Made by a program: the position numbers and the translations under genes
Notes under the pieces: generated by a model
Told to the model about the DNA's origin: nothing
The model's database searches: none
The model's input: only the letters and a program-made list of their open reading frames with translations
From: JANLVJ01 sp031363945
GTDB taxonomy: Bacteria; Bacteroidota; Bacteroidia; Sphingobacteriales; Sphingobacteriaceae
Assembly: GCA_031363945.1 (NCBI GenBank)
Contig: JANLVJ010000070.1
Coordinates: 30,472-94,471, forward strand
DNA length: 64,000 nucleotides
Reading direction: 5' to 3'
Part shown: one piece after another, positions 1 to 9,174 of the stretch
Numbering within the stretch: the stretch's first letter is position 1
Layout: every line of letters starts with the position of its first letter

Positions 1-1661
1 GAACCCATAAATGAAGCACTGTACAACCCGATACATAAAATAACACCAGCGAAAATCAAGGCTATTTTCTTGTGGGTATGAGTAAGTCCGTACAGCCTCA
101 ACCCGTATTTATGAATATTTCGAACTATAAAATTATTCTTCTCTTTGACGTTTTTGTTAAGTAGCAGACTAGCCATCAGGGGTACGAAAGTCATCGTTAG
201 AATCAACGCACCTAGCAAGGCAAACCCAAGAGTATATGCCAGTGGTGAAAACGTTTTGCCCTCAATTTTCTGGAACATGAAAATTGGAAGTAAGCCGGTA
301 AGGATAATTAGTTTAGAAAAGAATATTGCCCGTCCAGATTCTGTTGTGGCTTTTTTAATCAAACCGAGTTTAGAGAGTTTATTGAATTTCTCCATACCTA
401 CCCGGTGTGCAAGTTCATCAAGGGCTACAAAAATTCCCTCAACCATGACGACCGCCCCGTCAATAATAATACCAAAATCAACAGCCCCTAATGACAGTAA
501 ATTTGCATTCATCCCCTTAAGCCTTAAACAGATAAAGGCAAAAAGTAGGGATAGTGGAATTATCAGTGAAACAATTAGCGTAGTTCGCCAATCAGCCATA
601 AAGACAAATACAATCAGGGTAACCAGAATTATACCTTCTGCCAGATTGTGCAATACGGTATGTGTAGCATAATCTACCAGGTTCTGCCGGTTATAAAACG
701 TGTCAATTTTTGTGTCCCGAGGTAATACTTTATCGTTAATTTCAGTCACTTTTTCATTGACCATCTTGACTACCTGTGTCGGGTTCTCACCTTTACGCAT
801 CAAGACAATTGCTTCTACCACATTGTTGGCAGTATCACGACCTACCTGACCCAGATGAGGCAAACTTGATTCAGATACACCGGCTACATTTTTGACCAGA
901 ATAGGAATCCCGTTCTGGTTATCAATAATCACATTTTCAATTTCAGACACATTGTTAAGCAAACCGATTCCGCGAACGACATAGGCCTGTCCATTTTTTG
1001 TGAGCACATCACCACCTACGTTAATATTACTTTTTTGAATCGCCTGAAATACCTGAAGCGGGGTTAATTTAAGGTCTGCAAGTTTTTTAGGGTTAACGCT
1101 TATTTCATAAGTTTTAACTTCACCACCAAAGCTTACCATATCGGCTACTCCAGGTACCTGTAGCATCTTACGATAAACCACCCAGTCCATCAGTGTTTTT
1201 AGGTCTCTTGATGAACGGGTTTTACTTTTTAAGGTGAAACGATAAATTTCACCTGTAGGTCCTGTTGGAGGCTGTACCTGAGGCTGAATATTATCAGGCA
1301 GGTTTATACCCGACAGGAGATTAAATACCTGTTGACGGGCATGAAAGTCGTCAATATCATCATCAAAGATAATCTTGATCCATGATAAACCGAATAGCTG
1401 TATTGACCTGATGCTGGTCTTGCCCTGTACAGGATTTAATGCAACTTCAAGTGGTATGGTTACATACTTTTCAATCTCCTCAGCACTTCTGCCTGGCCAC
1501 TGGGTAATAATGGTGATTTCAGTATTGGTAATATCTGGAAAGGCTTCAATAGGGGTATTACGGAAGCTGATGATGCCCACAACAAGTAAAATTCCAACAC
1601 AAAAAAAGATAAAAAACCGATTCTTTAAAGAAAAGCTAATGATATTTTTAATGAAATTCAT
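1..1661 (-). CDS. CzcA/CusA-type heavy-metal efflux RND pump (partial, C-terminus beyond window)
   Basis: This is the inner-membrane proton-driven pump of a tripartite metal (Cu/Ag or Co/Zn/Cd) efflux system. The ATG at 1661 opens a frame that stays open to the window edge (553 codons, about half of the usual ~1040 or more). The N-terminus shows one membrane segment (about residues 13-33) and the family phrase IEAFPDITNTEI. Around residues 390-410 the transmembrane helix IV motif AVDFGIIIDGAVVMVEG keeps the D, D and E that form the proton relay in CzcA. That motif separates the heavy-metal subfamily from drug-exporting RND pumps. The gene starts 6 bases after the stop of the fusion-protein gene, so it is the last seen member of an RR-HK-TolC-MFP-RND run. 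Metal specificity cannot be read from this half. Confidence 0.93.
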   Translation of the reverse strand, partial: MNFIKNIISFSLKNRFFIFFCVGILLVVGIISFRNTPIEAFPDITNTEITIITQWPGRSAEEIEKYVTIPLEVALNPVQGKTSIRSIQLFGLSWIKIIFDDDIDDFHARQQVFNLLSGINLPDNIQPQVQPPTGPTGEIYRFTLKSKTRSSRDLKTLMDWVVYRKMLQVPGVADMVSFGGEVKTYEISVNPKKLADLKLTPLQVFQAIQKSNINVGGDVLTKNGQAYVVRGIGLLNNVSEIENVIIDNQNGIPILVKNVAGVSESSLPHLGQVGRDTANNVVEAIVLMRKGENPTQVVKMVNEKVTEINDKVLPRDTKIDTFYNRQNLVDYATHTVLHNLAEGIILVTLIVFVFMADWRTTLIVSLIIPLSLLFAFICLRLKGMNANLLSLGAVDFGIIIDGAVVMVEGIFVALDELAHRVGMEKFNKLSKLGLIKKATTESGRAIFFSKLIILTGLLPIFMFQKIEGKTFSPLAYTLGFALLGALILTMTFVPLMASLLLNKNVKEKNNFIVRNIHKYGLRLYGLTHTHKKIALIFAGVILCIGLYSASFMG

Positions 1662-1667
1662 CTCTGA

Positions 1668-2762
1668 TTATTCGTTAAGAGCCTGGTAAACGAAAAGCTG
1701 ATTTTTAACTATTATTTTATCCCCTAACTGCAAACCCGATTTTATAAAAGTTATATCTGTGTCGGTATTTGCAATTTCAATTGGCCTGGTTTCAATGGTA
1801 CACTTATCATGAAACACCATGACGTAATTTTTACTGTTATCGAAAATAATTGCCTTTGAAGGTATTCCCAGTAGCGCACTTCCTGTGCGGTCACTAACCT
1901 GAACATTGGCAAACATTTCTGGCTTTAACGCATAATCATCATTGTTCATCTGAATGCGAACCTTCATAACCTTATTCACAGGATCAAGAACATTGTAAAT
2001 TTTGTCAATCACGCCTTCGAACAAGCGGTCAGGATAACTCAGGGTAGTCACTTTGACTGTTTGACCAAGCCTTACTTTTGATATTTCAGATTCGTAAACA
2101 TTGGCCATCACCCAAACTTTTCGCAGGTCTGAGATCATGAAAAGATTATTACCATTATCAGTTCTTATCTGTGTATTAGGGGTGACCTGCTTGTCAACGA
2201 TGAAACCACTCACCGGTGCTTTGACTATATATACAGCGCCACCTGTTGAACCACCATTCACATTCAATATGGCCGTGATGCGTGATAAATCAGACTGAGC
2301 CTTGCGATAATCGGTTTGTGCCCCTATCAGATCGCGCTGAGAAGCCAGCCCACTTTTGTAGAGATCATTCTGGGCATCAAGCGCTTTTTGGGTAACCTGA
2401 ATATTTGCCCTGGCATTTACCAGATCATTTGAATATCCTGCCATTTCGGTACTATGAATGATGGCAAGAGTTTGCCCTTTTTGTACCTTATCACCCAGTT
2501 GAACTTTTACTTCGGTGACCGTACCACTAACAAGAGCAAAAATCTTATCTACTTTATCATCGTTATAGGTGACCTTGCCTGGAAGTTGTAATTTTTTAAA
2601 ATACTTACCCTGCTCTACAGTTTCAATTGTCAGGGTATGCATCATGCTATCGGTCAAACAAAATTTCTTTGATTCAACTTTTGCAGGGGTTGACTTGGAC
2701 TTACAGCCGTTAATGGCCAAGCCAGCAACCAGTAGAATAAATAACTTATTAAATTCTTTCAT
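1668..2762 (-). CDS. Efflux RND periplasmic adaptor (CusB/CzcB-like membrane fusion lipoprotein)
   Basis: This is the adaptor that links the inner-membrane pump to the TolC-like channel. I prefer the internal ATG at 2762 over the frame opening at 2783, because it gives a clean lipoprotein signal (MKEFNKLFILLVAGLAINGC) with a lipobox Cys at position 20 and a mature protein of about 345 residues. The order is typical of HlyD/CusB adaptors. A lipoyl-like half (GTVTEVKVQLGDKVQKGQTL) comes first, then a coiled-coil hairpin rich in A/Q/K, the second lipoyl half (VKAPVSGFIVDKQVTPN), a beta-barrel and a C-terminal membrane-proximal domain. No His/Met-rich N-terminal metal-binding extension is visible. 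It lies between the TolC gene and the pump gene in one transcriptional run. Confidence 0.92.
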   Translation of the reverse strand: MKEFNKLFILLVAGLAINGCKSKSTPAKVESKKFCLTDSMMHTLTIETVEQGKYFKKLQLPGKVTYNDDKVDKIFALVSGTVTEVKVQLGDKVQKGQTLAIIHSTEMAGYSNDLVNARANIQVTQKALDAQNDLYKSGLASQRDLIGAQTDYRKAQSDLSRITAILNVNGGSTGGAVYIVKAPVSGFIVDKQVTPNTQIRTDNGNNLFMISDLRKVWVMANVYESEISKVRLGQTVKVTTLSYPDRLFEGVIDKIYNVLDPVNKVMKVRIQMNNDDYALKPEMFANVQVSDRTGSALLGIPSKAIIFDNSKNYVMVFHDKCTIETRPIEIANTDTDITFIKSGLQLGDKIIVKNQLFVYQALNE

Positions 2763-2812
2763 GCTAATTTTATAACCACTCATTGGTTGATGTTAAATAA
2801 ATTTGATCAGGC

Positions 2813-4123
2813 TTATTTGATAATGTCCTTACCAACTGCAAAATTAATCAGCTCATAAGCTGTAATTCTATTTAGTTTTAGGGTATTTGTCTGAAGAACA
2901 TTTTGTTTAAAACTATCATAATAGTCAAGAAATTCAAGCAGTCCAATATTTCTTTTCTGGTAGTTCTTTAATACTTCCTGAACCAAAATATTATAATTTT
3001 GAGTGAATAAGGGATCAAAATTTTTAGCCAGCTTTTCATTTTGAATAGCTGCATTATAAGCCTTATACACATCGGCTTCAACAATCTTCTGCTGGTTAGA
3101 GAGCTGTGCCTCATTATTTTTTATTGAAAACACAGCATTTTTGATATTCCCCTGATTTCTGTTAAAAATAGGGATATCAATACCAAGAGAAAGAAAACGA
3201 CTACTTGGAACGTAACTACCATTTCTATCAAAACTGTAGCTAATTGAGGGGTCTGGATAAGCAAGCGATTTTTGAAGTTTTAGACTGTACTTACTAGACT
3301 CAAGATTGGCGGAAGAAACTTTCAGGTCGTACCTGTTGGCCAGTGCCGAGTCGCTCAACGATAGCAAAGAGTACGAACTTATTATAATACGGTTTAAGGC
3401 AGCAGTATCTACAAGTGGAATATAATATTTACCCCTTGCGTCAAGTAAAATGTTCAGATCAGCTTGAGACTGTGTGATCTGGTTGCTGAGTGCTATTTGC
3501 TCATTTTCAAGGGCAAATAATTGTGCTTGAATTCTTAATGCTTCTTTTTTAGCAATAAAACCTTTTTGCAAAAGTATTTGATATGCTAGTGATGTTTTAT
3601 TTAACGCTTCAATTTCCTGGGCATAAATAGAAAGTGATTGCTGGTTATAAAAGATTGTATAAAAGTCGGTTCTTAGTTGAGATTTTAGTGTACGAATCAG
3701 ATCATAATATTGATCTTCAGCCATTAACGTATTTAGTCTGGCGACTTTTACACCATTCCTTTTTTTGCCGGCTATTGAAATAAGCTGACCAATTTGATAA
3801 GACTGTTCGCCTGCACTTGAAAAATCAAAATACTTATGCAGTGTTTGTGTACTGCCATCAGTAGCCGTAATCTGTTTATTATTGAGTATTAATATGGTTC
3901 CTGATAAATTGGGATTATTCCAAAGCCGGGCTTGAATGATCAGGGCTCTTGTAGCTTCAACCTGATATTTTTGAGCAAGCAGGGTTAGGTTACTGTCTAT
4001 AAATATTTTTTCAGCCTGCTGCAATGATATTTTAATGGTATCAACGTTGGCAATGCGGGTCTGAGCAGACGCAGTTGCAGCGAAAAAAATTAAAACAAGC
4101 ATATAAATTCGTAAACCGTGCAT
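2813..4123 (-). CDS. TolC-family outer-membrane efflux channel (CusC/CzcC-like)
   Basis: The 436-residue protein has a Sec signal peptide ending ATASAQT, followed by the long alternating coiled-coil architecture of the outer-membrane efflux protein family. The repeated Ala/Gln/Leu-rich helices (for example around LRIQAQLFALENEQIALSNQ) and the paired structural repeats are visible. It is the outer-membrane exit duct of the tripartite system encoded by the next two genes in the same direction. The 50-base gap to the adaptor gene suggests co-transcription. The length fits CzcC/CusC-type proteins. Confidence 0.9.
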   Translation of the reverse strand: MHGLRIYMLVLIFFAATASAQTRIANVDTIKISLQQAEKIFIDSNLTLLAQKYQVEATRALIIQARLWNNPNLSGTILILNNKQITATDGSTQTLHKYFDFSSAGEQSYQIGQLISIAGKKRNGVKVARLNTLMAEDQYYDLIRTLKSQLRTDFYTIFYNQQSLSIYAQEIEALNKTSLAYQILLQKGFIAKKEALRIQAQLFALENEQIALSNQITQSQADLNILLDARGKYYIPLVDTAALNRIIISSYSLLSLSDSALANRYDLKVSSANLESSKYSLKLQKSLAYPDPSISYSFDRNGSYVPSSRFLSLGIDIPIFNRNQGNIKNAVFSIKNNEAQLSNQQKIVEADVYKAYNAAIQNEKLAKNFDPLFTQNYNILVQEVLKNYQKRNIGLLEFLDYYDSFKQNVLQTNTLKLNRITAYELINFAVGKDIIK

Positions 4124-4268
4124 TTAGCGTTATTATGAAACCAAATATAAAGCCCTGATATCAGAAGTGATCAACAAACAGATTAGTTAATCATTAGATT
4201 GTAGTTTTGTTTAAGAAATTCAGGTTAGAATAGATTTATTATATGCGAGAATTCAATTAATTGCATTT

Positions 4269-5672
4269 TTAATCGAATAATTCTAAATTAAAAACGATTG
4301 TGAAAATAGTACCCTTATTTAATTCAGATTCAAACGAAATTTGCCCCTGGTGTAAGAGGATGATTTTTTCACTCAGGGCAAGCCCAATTCCCTGACCCTG
4401 AAATATTCTTGCATTTTCAGCTCTGAAAAAAGGTTGATAGATCTGACGACTAACAGCCTGATCTATACCTATTCCACTATCCTCGATCTGAATCAACATT
4501 TTAGTAGTACGAAAATCTAGTGAACAGGTTACCTTCTCAGAGGTTGAAAATTTCAATGCATTAGAGATAATATTCCCTACAGCAATAAAGAGCAATTGTT
4601 TGCTTCCGGGAATGATTAAAAATGACTGATCTTCGGGTAGATTTCGCATTTGAACATCAATTTGATTCGGATGCAATTTCTCATCAAAATGTTTTTTAAG
4701 ATCCCAGAGTAATTCATCTATGCGTACTTCTTCTTTTTGGCCGATTTCAGAACCTGTATATGACAACTCGAAAAGACTATTGGTGATATCATTAAGCCTT
4801 TCTGCCTGAGTAAGCAAACGCTGTAATGTTTCTTCATATTCAGAAATTTGACGCTGTTTAATTAGGGTCACCTCAATTTCTCCAATGAACGAAGTTATGG
4901 GGGTTCTAAGTTCATGAGAAGCATTGGATACAAATGATTTTTGCATATCAAATGAGGTTTCCAATCGGCTGAGTAAATTATTAAAAGTAAGAGCTAACTG
5001 TGAAAGTTCATCTTGTCCATGGCCTTCATCGACCCGCATATGCAGGTTTGAGGCCGTAATACCCTGAACCTGTTTAATAACTCCCAATATTGGCTTCAGG
5101 GCAATCAATGCGAACCATTGTCCAAGATAATACACAATACCCAGTGCGATAAAAAAAGTAAGGGCCATCAATAATTCCAAAGAATTTAACTGATTGATAC
5201 TTTCAGTGTTAATGGCTGAACTTATGATTACATAATCACCCTGATTATCGTGGTAATAAATACCACAGCATTCACGGTTGCCAATCTCAAAGAATAATTC
5301 TTTGTTCCGTCTGACCTGGTTAATTATCGCAGACGGCCAATATGCAGCCGAATCGGAAATAAATTCAGGGTGATTATATTTATTATAAATTCTAATAATT
5401 TCCTGAGGAAGTTTTACTTCATATCTTTTTTGAATCTGGCTGAATCGACTTTTTGTCAAATTATCACCTGCTAAAAAAACTTCTGCTGCGGTAATAGCCC
5501 GGTCTTTTAATTCGTTTCTGAAAGAAGCCCTGCTACTGATTGAACTAAGTTCAAAAACGGTAACAAAAACCAGGGTCAATATTATTGCAAATATTAAGGT
5601 AAACTGGAAAGCCAGACGAGATCTGATCGTTGTATTTCTGTATATTGAATTGAAGTAATAAATAAGCTTCAT
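4269..5672 (-). CDS. Two-component sensor histidine kinase (CusS/HmsP-like membrane kinase)
   Basis: The 467-residue kinase has two membrane segments (about 19-41 and 165-190) flanking a periplasmic sensor domain of about 125 residues. A HAMP linker follows, then the HisKA dimerisation helix with phospho-acceptor His253 in SHELRTPI, and a HATPase domain. The N-box (GNIISNALKF, 366-375), G1 box (DSGIGID, 398-404) and G2 box (GQGIGLAL) are all intact. The periplasmic domain contains a CC pair (RECCGIYYHD), which could bind metal; that is inference. It follows the response-regulator gene by about 60 bases and precedes the efflux genes, which suggests it senses the exported metal. Confidence 0.93.
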   Translation of the reverse strand: MKLIYYFNSIYRNTTIRSRLAFQFTLIFAIILTLVFVTVFELSSISSRASFRNELKDRAITAAEVFLAGDNLTKSRFSQIQKRYEVKLPQEIIRIYNKYNHPEFISDSAAYWPSAIINQVRRNKELFFEIGNRECCGIYYHDNQGDYVIISSAINTESINQLNSLELLMALTFFIALGIVYYLGQWFALIALKPILGVIKQVQGITASNLHMRVDEGHGQDELSQLALTFNNLLSRLETSFDMQKSFVSNASHELRTPITSFIGEIEVTLIKQRQISEYEETLQRLLTQAERLNDITNSLFELSYTGSEIGQKEEVRIDELLWDLKKHFDEKLHPNQIDVQMRNLPEDQSFLIIPGSKQLLFIAVGNIISNALKFSTSEKVTCSLDFRTTKMLIQIEDSGIGIDQAVSRQIYQPFFRAENARIFQGQGIGLALSEKIILLHQGQISFESELNKGTIFTIVFNLELFD

Positions 5673-5733
5673 TTCGAGATTTAGCGCTTCATAGAATACG
5701 TATGCCTGTAATATATTGGGTATGTCGACAAAA

Positions 5734-6408
5734 CTATTCTTCGCGCATCACATAACCTCTGCCGATTACGGTATGAATTAATTTCTTCTCAAAACCCTTT
5801 TCAATTTTATTACGCAGGTAATTGACATATACATCAATAATATTTGTGCCTGTGTCAAAATCAATTCCCCAGACAAGTTCAGCAATTTCTCCTCTTGACA
5901 AGACTCTGTTCTGATTCAGAATGAATAGCTCTAGAAGCGCATATTCTTTGGCAGTAAGTAAAATCTCTTTTAATCCCCTGTTGACCATCCGGCTATGGGT
6001 ATCAAGCACAAGATTTGCAATATTATATTTCTTTCCCTGCATTTCAATCCTGCTTCTGCGGGTTAACGCTTTGATCCGGGCTGTTAACTCTTTAAAGTGG
6101 AATGGTTTTACCAGATAATCATCGGCTCCCATTTCAAGGCCATTGACTTTATCATCGATGGTACCAAGTGCTGTAATCATCAATATAGGAATGTGTTTAT
6201 TATGACGTCTGATATCTGCACAAACTTCTAAACCACTAAACTTGGGCAGCATAACGTCAAGTATAATAAGGTCGAAGTTATCTTCTCTAGCTCTCCTTTT
6301 TCCTTCAAGACCATCGTAAGCTATTTCAACGGTATAATTGTTTTCTTCAAGGCCTTTTTTAATGAACGAAGAAACATGGATCTCATCTTCAACAAGTAAG
6401 ATTCTCAT
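5734..6408 (-). CDS. OmpR/PhoB-family response regulator (CusR-like)
   Basis: The receiver domain starts MRILLVEDE at the ATG at 6408. An in-frame upstream codon at 6417 would add only MNC, so I prefer 6408 (224 residues). The acidic pocket (EDE), the phospho-acceptor Asp51 in LIILDVMLP and the conserved KPF Lys are present. A C-terminal winged-helix effector domain carries the typical ending RTKxIHTVxGxGYV (KLIHTVIGRGYVMREE). It pairs with the downstream kinase and probably controls the efflux genes and possibly the divergent outer-membrane gene at 6672. Candidate operator repeats lie just upstream. Confidence 0.94.
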   Translation of the reverse strand: MRILLVEDEIHVSSFIKKGLEENNYTVEIAYDGLEGKRRAREDNFDLIILDVMLPKFSGLEVCADIRRHNKHIPILMITALGTIDDKVNGLEMGADDYLVKPFHFKELTARIKALTRRSRIEMQGKKYNIANLVLDTHSRMVNRGLKEILLTAKEYALLELFILNQNRVLSRGEIAELVWGIDFDTGTNIIDVYVNYLRNKIEKGFEKKLIHTVIGRGYVMREE

Positions 6409-6510
6409 ACAATTCAATTTTTATAAAATAAACAGAATTAATGTTAAGTGTACATTAGAATATGATAGATTACGTCAAAATAGTGAATTTTCTCATAATT
6501 ACTTAACAAT

Positions 6511-6552
6511 TGATTCTTAAATGATTCTAAATTTACAGTGTGATGAATCATT
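6511..6552. promoter_or_regulatory. Candidate response-regulator operator
   Basis: The heptamer TGATTCT occurs at 6511-6517 and again at 6522-6528, exactly 11 bases apart, within an AT-rich setting. An inverted copy, GAATCATT, lies at 6545-6552. One helical turn between direct half-sites is the usual spacing for OmpR/PhoB-family regulators. The site lies in the region between the response-regulator gene and the divergent outer-membrane gene, so it could control both. Function is inferred from position and spacing only. Confidence 0.35.
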
Positions 6553-6671
6553 AATTCTCTTAAGGTGTTATAGTATTCTTTAGATCCTATTTAATTGTGA
6601 CCCATTTAGAGTAAATACTATTGACGTATCTCTTTAAAAAATACTATTAGAAATTTAACAGTATCGTTGTT

Positions 6672-7529
6672 ATGAAAAGTACGAACATCTTATTAGCATT
6701 TATTTTATTTTTTGCTGTCAATGTCCAGGCCCAAAGTTACGAAGTGCAGGTATACTCTGCCCCTACTCTGGAAACTGGTGTAACAATGGTTGAATTACAT
6801 AGTAATTTTACTATAAATGGCAGCAAAACAATTGACCAGTATGGTATGCTTCCAACCCAGCACGTTTTTCATGAAACCATTGAACTTACCCACGGATTTG
6901 CACCCTGGTTCGAAACTGGTTTCTATATTTTTACTTCAATTGGTAGTGACGGGCGTACTAATTATGTTGGTTCTCATATAAGACCAAGGTTTGCCATTCC
7001 TGAAAGCTTTCACTGGCCAGTTGGTCTAAGTCTTTCACTTGAGTACGGTTGGCAAAAAAGGGCATTCTCTCCAGACGTTGAAACTATTGAAATCAGACCA
7101 ATCATAGACAAGAAGTTTTTGCATGACCGTTTGTATGTAGCATTCAATCCGGTTTTTGATCACTCTTTCAAAGGACCTTCACGCGTGCAGGGTTATGTCT
7201 TTTCGCCAAATGTAAAAGTAGGTTACGATGTTACGAAAAAATTAAATCTTGGTATTGAATATTATGGGACACTGGGGCCCATACATGAATTTTTGCCATA
7301 TGACCAGCAAGCTCAGCAGCTATTTGCTGTTACTGATATCGATTTTGGACCTAGCTGGGAGTTTAATGCGGGTATTGGCTACGGTTTATCACCTGGCTCA
7401 GATAAATTGATTGTAAAAACAATCATTGGTCGCAGGTTTGGTAATGGGCGAAGTAACGAAAAGGCTTTACCTAAAAACGTACCTGAAAGCATACCTGAAA
7501 AGTCACCTGAAAAAGGTTCTGATAAATAA
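6672..7529 (+). CDS. Predicted outer-membrane beta-barrel protein, unknown function
   Basis: The 285-residue protein has a Sec signal peptide ending VNVQAQS. The body alternates aromatic and polar residues in a pattern typical of beta-strands, for example TGFYIFTSIGSDG and LGIEYYGTLGPIH, with no membrane helix after the signal. The last ~25 residues form a Pro/Glu/Ser/Lys-rich tail with a short repeat (VPESIPEKSPEKGSDK). It diverges from the metal-responsive two-component genes, so it could belong to that regulon. I do not recognise a specific function. Confidence 0.7.
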   Translation: MKSTNILLAFILFFAVNVQAQSYEVQVYSAPTLETGVTMVELHSNFTINGSKTIDQYGMLPTQHVFHETIELTHGFAPWFETGFYIFTSIGSDGRTNYVGSHIRPRFAIPESFHWPVGLSLSLEYGWQKRAFSPDVETIEIRPIIDKKFLHDRLYVAFNPVFDHSFKGPSRVQGYVFSPNVKVGYDVTKKLNLGIEYYGTLGPIHEFLPYDQQAQQLFAVTDIDFGPSWEFNAGIGYGLSPGSDKLIVKTIIGRRFGNGRSNEKALPKNVPESIPEKSPEKGSDK

Positions 7530-7567
7530 AGATGTTCGTAATCAGTTATTTTACTGATTGCAGAATA

Positions 7568-8407
7568 TTAGTCTTGTTTAGGAAAATCAGCACCAGTTGT
7601 TGTAGCCTCCCAGGTATCAAAATCAAGCTTTAGTTCTAGAAGTTTATTGGTTGCCCCCTTTAGTGCTGCTGCTCCAAGCAACAAATGAAGTGGTGGATTG
7701 GCATCATTAACTGCTTTAACGATTGCAAGTGCTGCTCTTTTTGGATCACCAGGCTGATTACCACTATATCCTCTTATTGCAGACTGATTTTTGACCGCCG
7801 TTGTTTCATAATCAGCGATTGTGTTTTTTGCCTCATTAGCTGACCTTCCTGCCCAGTCGGTACGAAAACCACTTGGACAAATGATAGAGACCTTTATACC
7901 AAGAGGATCAAGTTCTTTTGCCAAAGATTCTGAGTAACCCACCAGGGCAAACTTGGTAGCATTATAAAAACCTACAGCCGGAAATGCAACAAGGCCCCCA
8001 ATTGATGAGATATTAACTATATGCCCACTTCTTCTGGCCCGCATTCCAGGTAGAAATATACGTGTGACTTCAGCAAGAGCAAAGAAATTCACTTCAAACA
8101 TTTTTCTGATTTCAGTCTCATCGCTTTCTTCAATTGAACCAAAGTACCCGATGCCTGCATTATTAACCAAGACATCTATTTGCCCAAACCTTTTAATAGC
8201 CTCATTATAAGCCTCTATTATCTCTTCTTTATTGGTGACATCAAGTTTTAAAGCAATCGAATGTTCTGGATAATCACCAACGATATCAAGTATCTGATCA
8301 GCGTTTCTTGCCGTAACAACTGCAAAATCACCAGATGCCAGAACATGCTTAGCAAGTTCACGACCAAAACCTGTTGAGCAACCTGTGATAAACCAAATTT
8401 TTGACAT
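7568..8407 (-). CDS. Classical short-chain dehydrogenase/reductase
   Basis: The 279-residue protein is a classical SDR. It has the Rossmann glycine motif TGCSTGFG (8-15), the NNAG motif (NNAGIG, about 82-87) and the catalytic set Ser135, Tyr148 and Lys152 in YNATK. The basic residue after the first strand (TARN) suggests NADP preference; that is inference. The substrate cannot be told from sequence. It sits 41 bases downstream of a GNAT acetyltransferase gene in the same direction, and the two may be co-transcribed. Confidence 0.9.
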   Translation of the reverse strand: MSKIWFITGCSTGFGRELAKHVLASGDFAVVTARNADQILDIVGDYPEHSIALKLDVTNKEEIIEAYNEAIKRFGQIDVLVNNAGIGYFGSIEESDETEIRKMFEVNFFALAEVTRIFLPGMRARRSGHIVNISSIGGLVAFPAVGFYNATKFALVGYSESLAKELDPLGIKVSIICPSGFRTDWAGRSANEAKNTIADYETTAVKNQSAIRGYSGNQPGDPKRAALAIVKAVNDANPPLHLLLGAAALKGATNKLLELKLDFDTWEATTTGADFPKQD

Positions 8408-8448
8408 AAGATTCTTTAACGTTATGCAGATAAAATTAATTAAATAGG

Positions 8449-8937
8449 TCAGGTTGCGCTTAAAGCAGTTCGTTCAAGCACAGCAGGAACGTCGAATTCA
8501 TAAACCGGCTGTAATAAACCTGGAATTTTAGTTTGCCGCTCTTCAATAATCCTTCCATGCATTTTCTTATAAAATCCTCTGGCATGAGGTTCGCCATTTA
8601 ATAATACACGAACCTGACCAAGCTCTTTTAATTGTCCTAATATTCTGACAAAAACTGCCCTGCCAATCCCCTTATTGATATGGGTAGCTTTAAGCCACAA
8701 GTGGTCTATCTCAAAACAGTTTTTGTCATTCTGGAATCTAATAGCATAGAATCCAACCAACTCCTGGTCAATGATGATTTTGTAGACAATATTATGCTTG
8801 ATATAATTACCATCTACCAAGAGCTCAGGCTCCCAGATTTGCATAATTTCAGGGGTGTAACCCCATTGGCTTTTTGACTCATAGGCCATATGAGTAAGCA
8901 ACACTCCTTCACCAGGATGTGCAAGTTTAAATTCCAC
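8449..8937 (-). CDS. GNAT-family N-acetyltransferase
   Basis: The 162-residue protein has the GNAT layout. The beta4 strand region is CFEIDHLWLKATHINKGIG, and the acetyl-CoA pyrophosphate-binding loop reads NKGIGRAVF. It is followed by the alpha3 helix and a C-terminal strand containing ARGFYKKMHGRIIEER, the usual family position for GFY-x-K-x-G. The substrate is unknown. It precedes the SDR gene in the same orientation. Confidence 0.85.
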   Translation of the reverse strand: MEFKLAHPGEGVLLTHMAYESKSQWGYTPEIMQIWEPELLVDGNYIKHNIVYKIIIDQELVGFYAIRFQNDKNCFEIDHLWLKATHINKGIGRAVFVRILGQLKELGQVRVLLNGEPHARGFYKKMHGRIIEERQTKIPGLLQPVYEFDVPAVLERTALSAT

Positions 8938-9111
8938 TGGATGGCATTTTGTTCTAAGCTACATTGAATCTGTCAACTATTCAGTAAAATTAAAGTGAAC
9001 AAACTAATATTAATAGATACTTTCTCATCAGATTATCACTAAACTGGTTTATTTACATTAGAATGCTGTGTCATCAGTAATTAATTTCCTTATCAAAAAG
9101 ATGATGCCTTA

Positions 9112-9150
9112 TTACAAATAAACCCCCTTTGGAGTTGGCCAAAGAGGGTT
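9112..9150 (-). terminator. Intrinsic terminator after dnaK
   Basis: A 12-base stem with one mismatch pairs 9121-9132 with 9139-9150 around a 6-base loop. On the minus strand it is followed by a T-rich run (TTTATTTGT). It lies about 25 bases after the dnaK stop codon. Confidence 0.85.
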
Positions 9151-9174
9151 TAAAATATAGTAAAAGATTAAAAT

